A stretch of 6,559 nucleotides of DNA from a bacterium. Its GTDB lineage: Bacteria; Sumerlaeota; Sumerlaeia; MVZB01. The DNA is taken from positions 1-6,559 of the forward strand of contig JAMCWS010000068.1 of the NCBI GenBank assembly GCA_023480605.1, read 5' to 3'. Below the pieces are notes generated by a model. That model had not been told where the DNA came from. It saw only the letters and a list, made by a program, of their open reading frames with translations, and made no database searches. This document shows, one piece after another, positions 6,452-6,559 of the stretch. The translations under genes and the position numbers were made by a program. Position 1 is the first letter of the stretch. Each line of letters begins with the position of its first letter.

Positions 6452-6559
6452 ATGCGCAAGCTGCAAACCACCGATTATTTCTCCCGGCGCGAAGTCATCC
6501 GCCGCGGATTACTGGCGGCCGCCGGTTTCGCCTTCATCGATCGGCGCGTCGTCAAGGCC
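6452..6559 (+). CDS. DUF1501 protein, N-terminus only (Tat-exported)
   Basis: The first 36 codons are visible and the gene runs off the right edge. The ATG at 6452 has AGG eight bases before it. The protein begins MRKLQTTDYF and continues S-R-R-E-V-I-R-R-G-L-L-A-A-A-G-F-A-F-I. This is a twin-arginine leader (SRREVIR), so the protein is folded before export. DUF1501 proteins have just such leaders, are related to the alkaline phosphatase/sulfatase fold, and usually lie directly after a DUF1549/DUF1553 gene. The catalytic part is outside the window, so the family call rests on the leader and the neighbour. Confidence 0.75.
   Translation, partial: MRKLQTTDYFSRREVIRRGLLAAAGFAFIDRRVVKA

Overview
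The window looks like a piece of a planctomycete-type genome (Planctomycetota or a neighbouring phylum such as Lentisphaerota, Verrucomicrobiota, Sumerlaeota or Hydrogenedentota). The main reason is the pair at the right end: a secreted DUF1549-DUF1553 protein followed 25 bp later by a DUF1501 protein with a twin-arginine leader. That arrangement is characteristic of these groups. The phylum itself cannot be fixed from this sequence.

Layout. Bases 1-777 and about 2438-3596 are two halves of one gene, on the + strand, for a large secreted SBBP beta-propeller-repeat protein. Seven propeller units are visible, followed by two copies of a GC-rich, about 75-residue C-terminal module. The gene is broken three ways: it runs off the left edge of the window, it carries two single-G losses (near 319 and 472), and its fourth unit is split by about 1.66 kb of foreign DNA. 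That insert (about 778-2437) carries one intact minus-strand gene for a 503-residue protein of an uncharacterised family. The insert has a hairpin at its right end, and I found no convincing terminal inverted repeats or target duplication. I read it as a one-gene mobile element of a poorly described type, and it is the most interesting object here.

Bases 3597-3845 are an intergenic stretch packed with repeats: a 27-bp inverted repeat built on ACGGAG words, a 30-bp tandem-type direct repeat whose units each fold into a small hairpin, and a GC-rich hairpin. Next comes a 182-residue TetR/AcrR-type repressor on the minus strand (3846-4394). Just upstream of it lies a perfect 20-bp palindrome, placed inside the spacers of candidate promoters pointing both ways. 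The + direction runs through a long leader of about 340 bp, which contains a second dyad, into the DUF1549/DUF1553 gene (4795-6426) and the DUF1501 gene (6452 to the edge).

How the parts may work together. The DUF1549/DUF1553 and DUF1501 genes are almost certainly one transcription unit for exported proteins of unknown biochemical role. The single operator suggests that the TetR protein represses itself and may also control that unit. The SBBP protein is probably no longer made whole in this strain.
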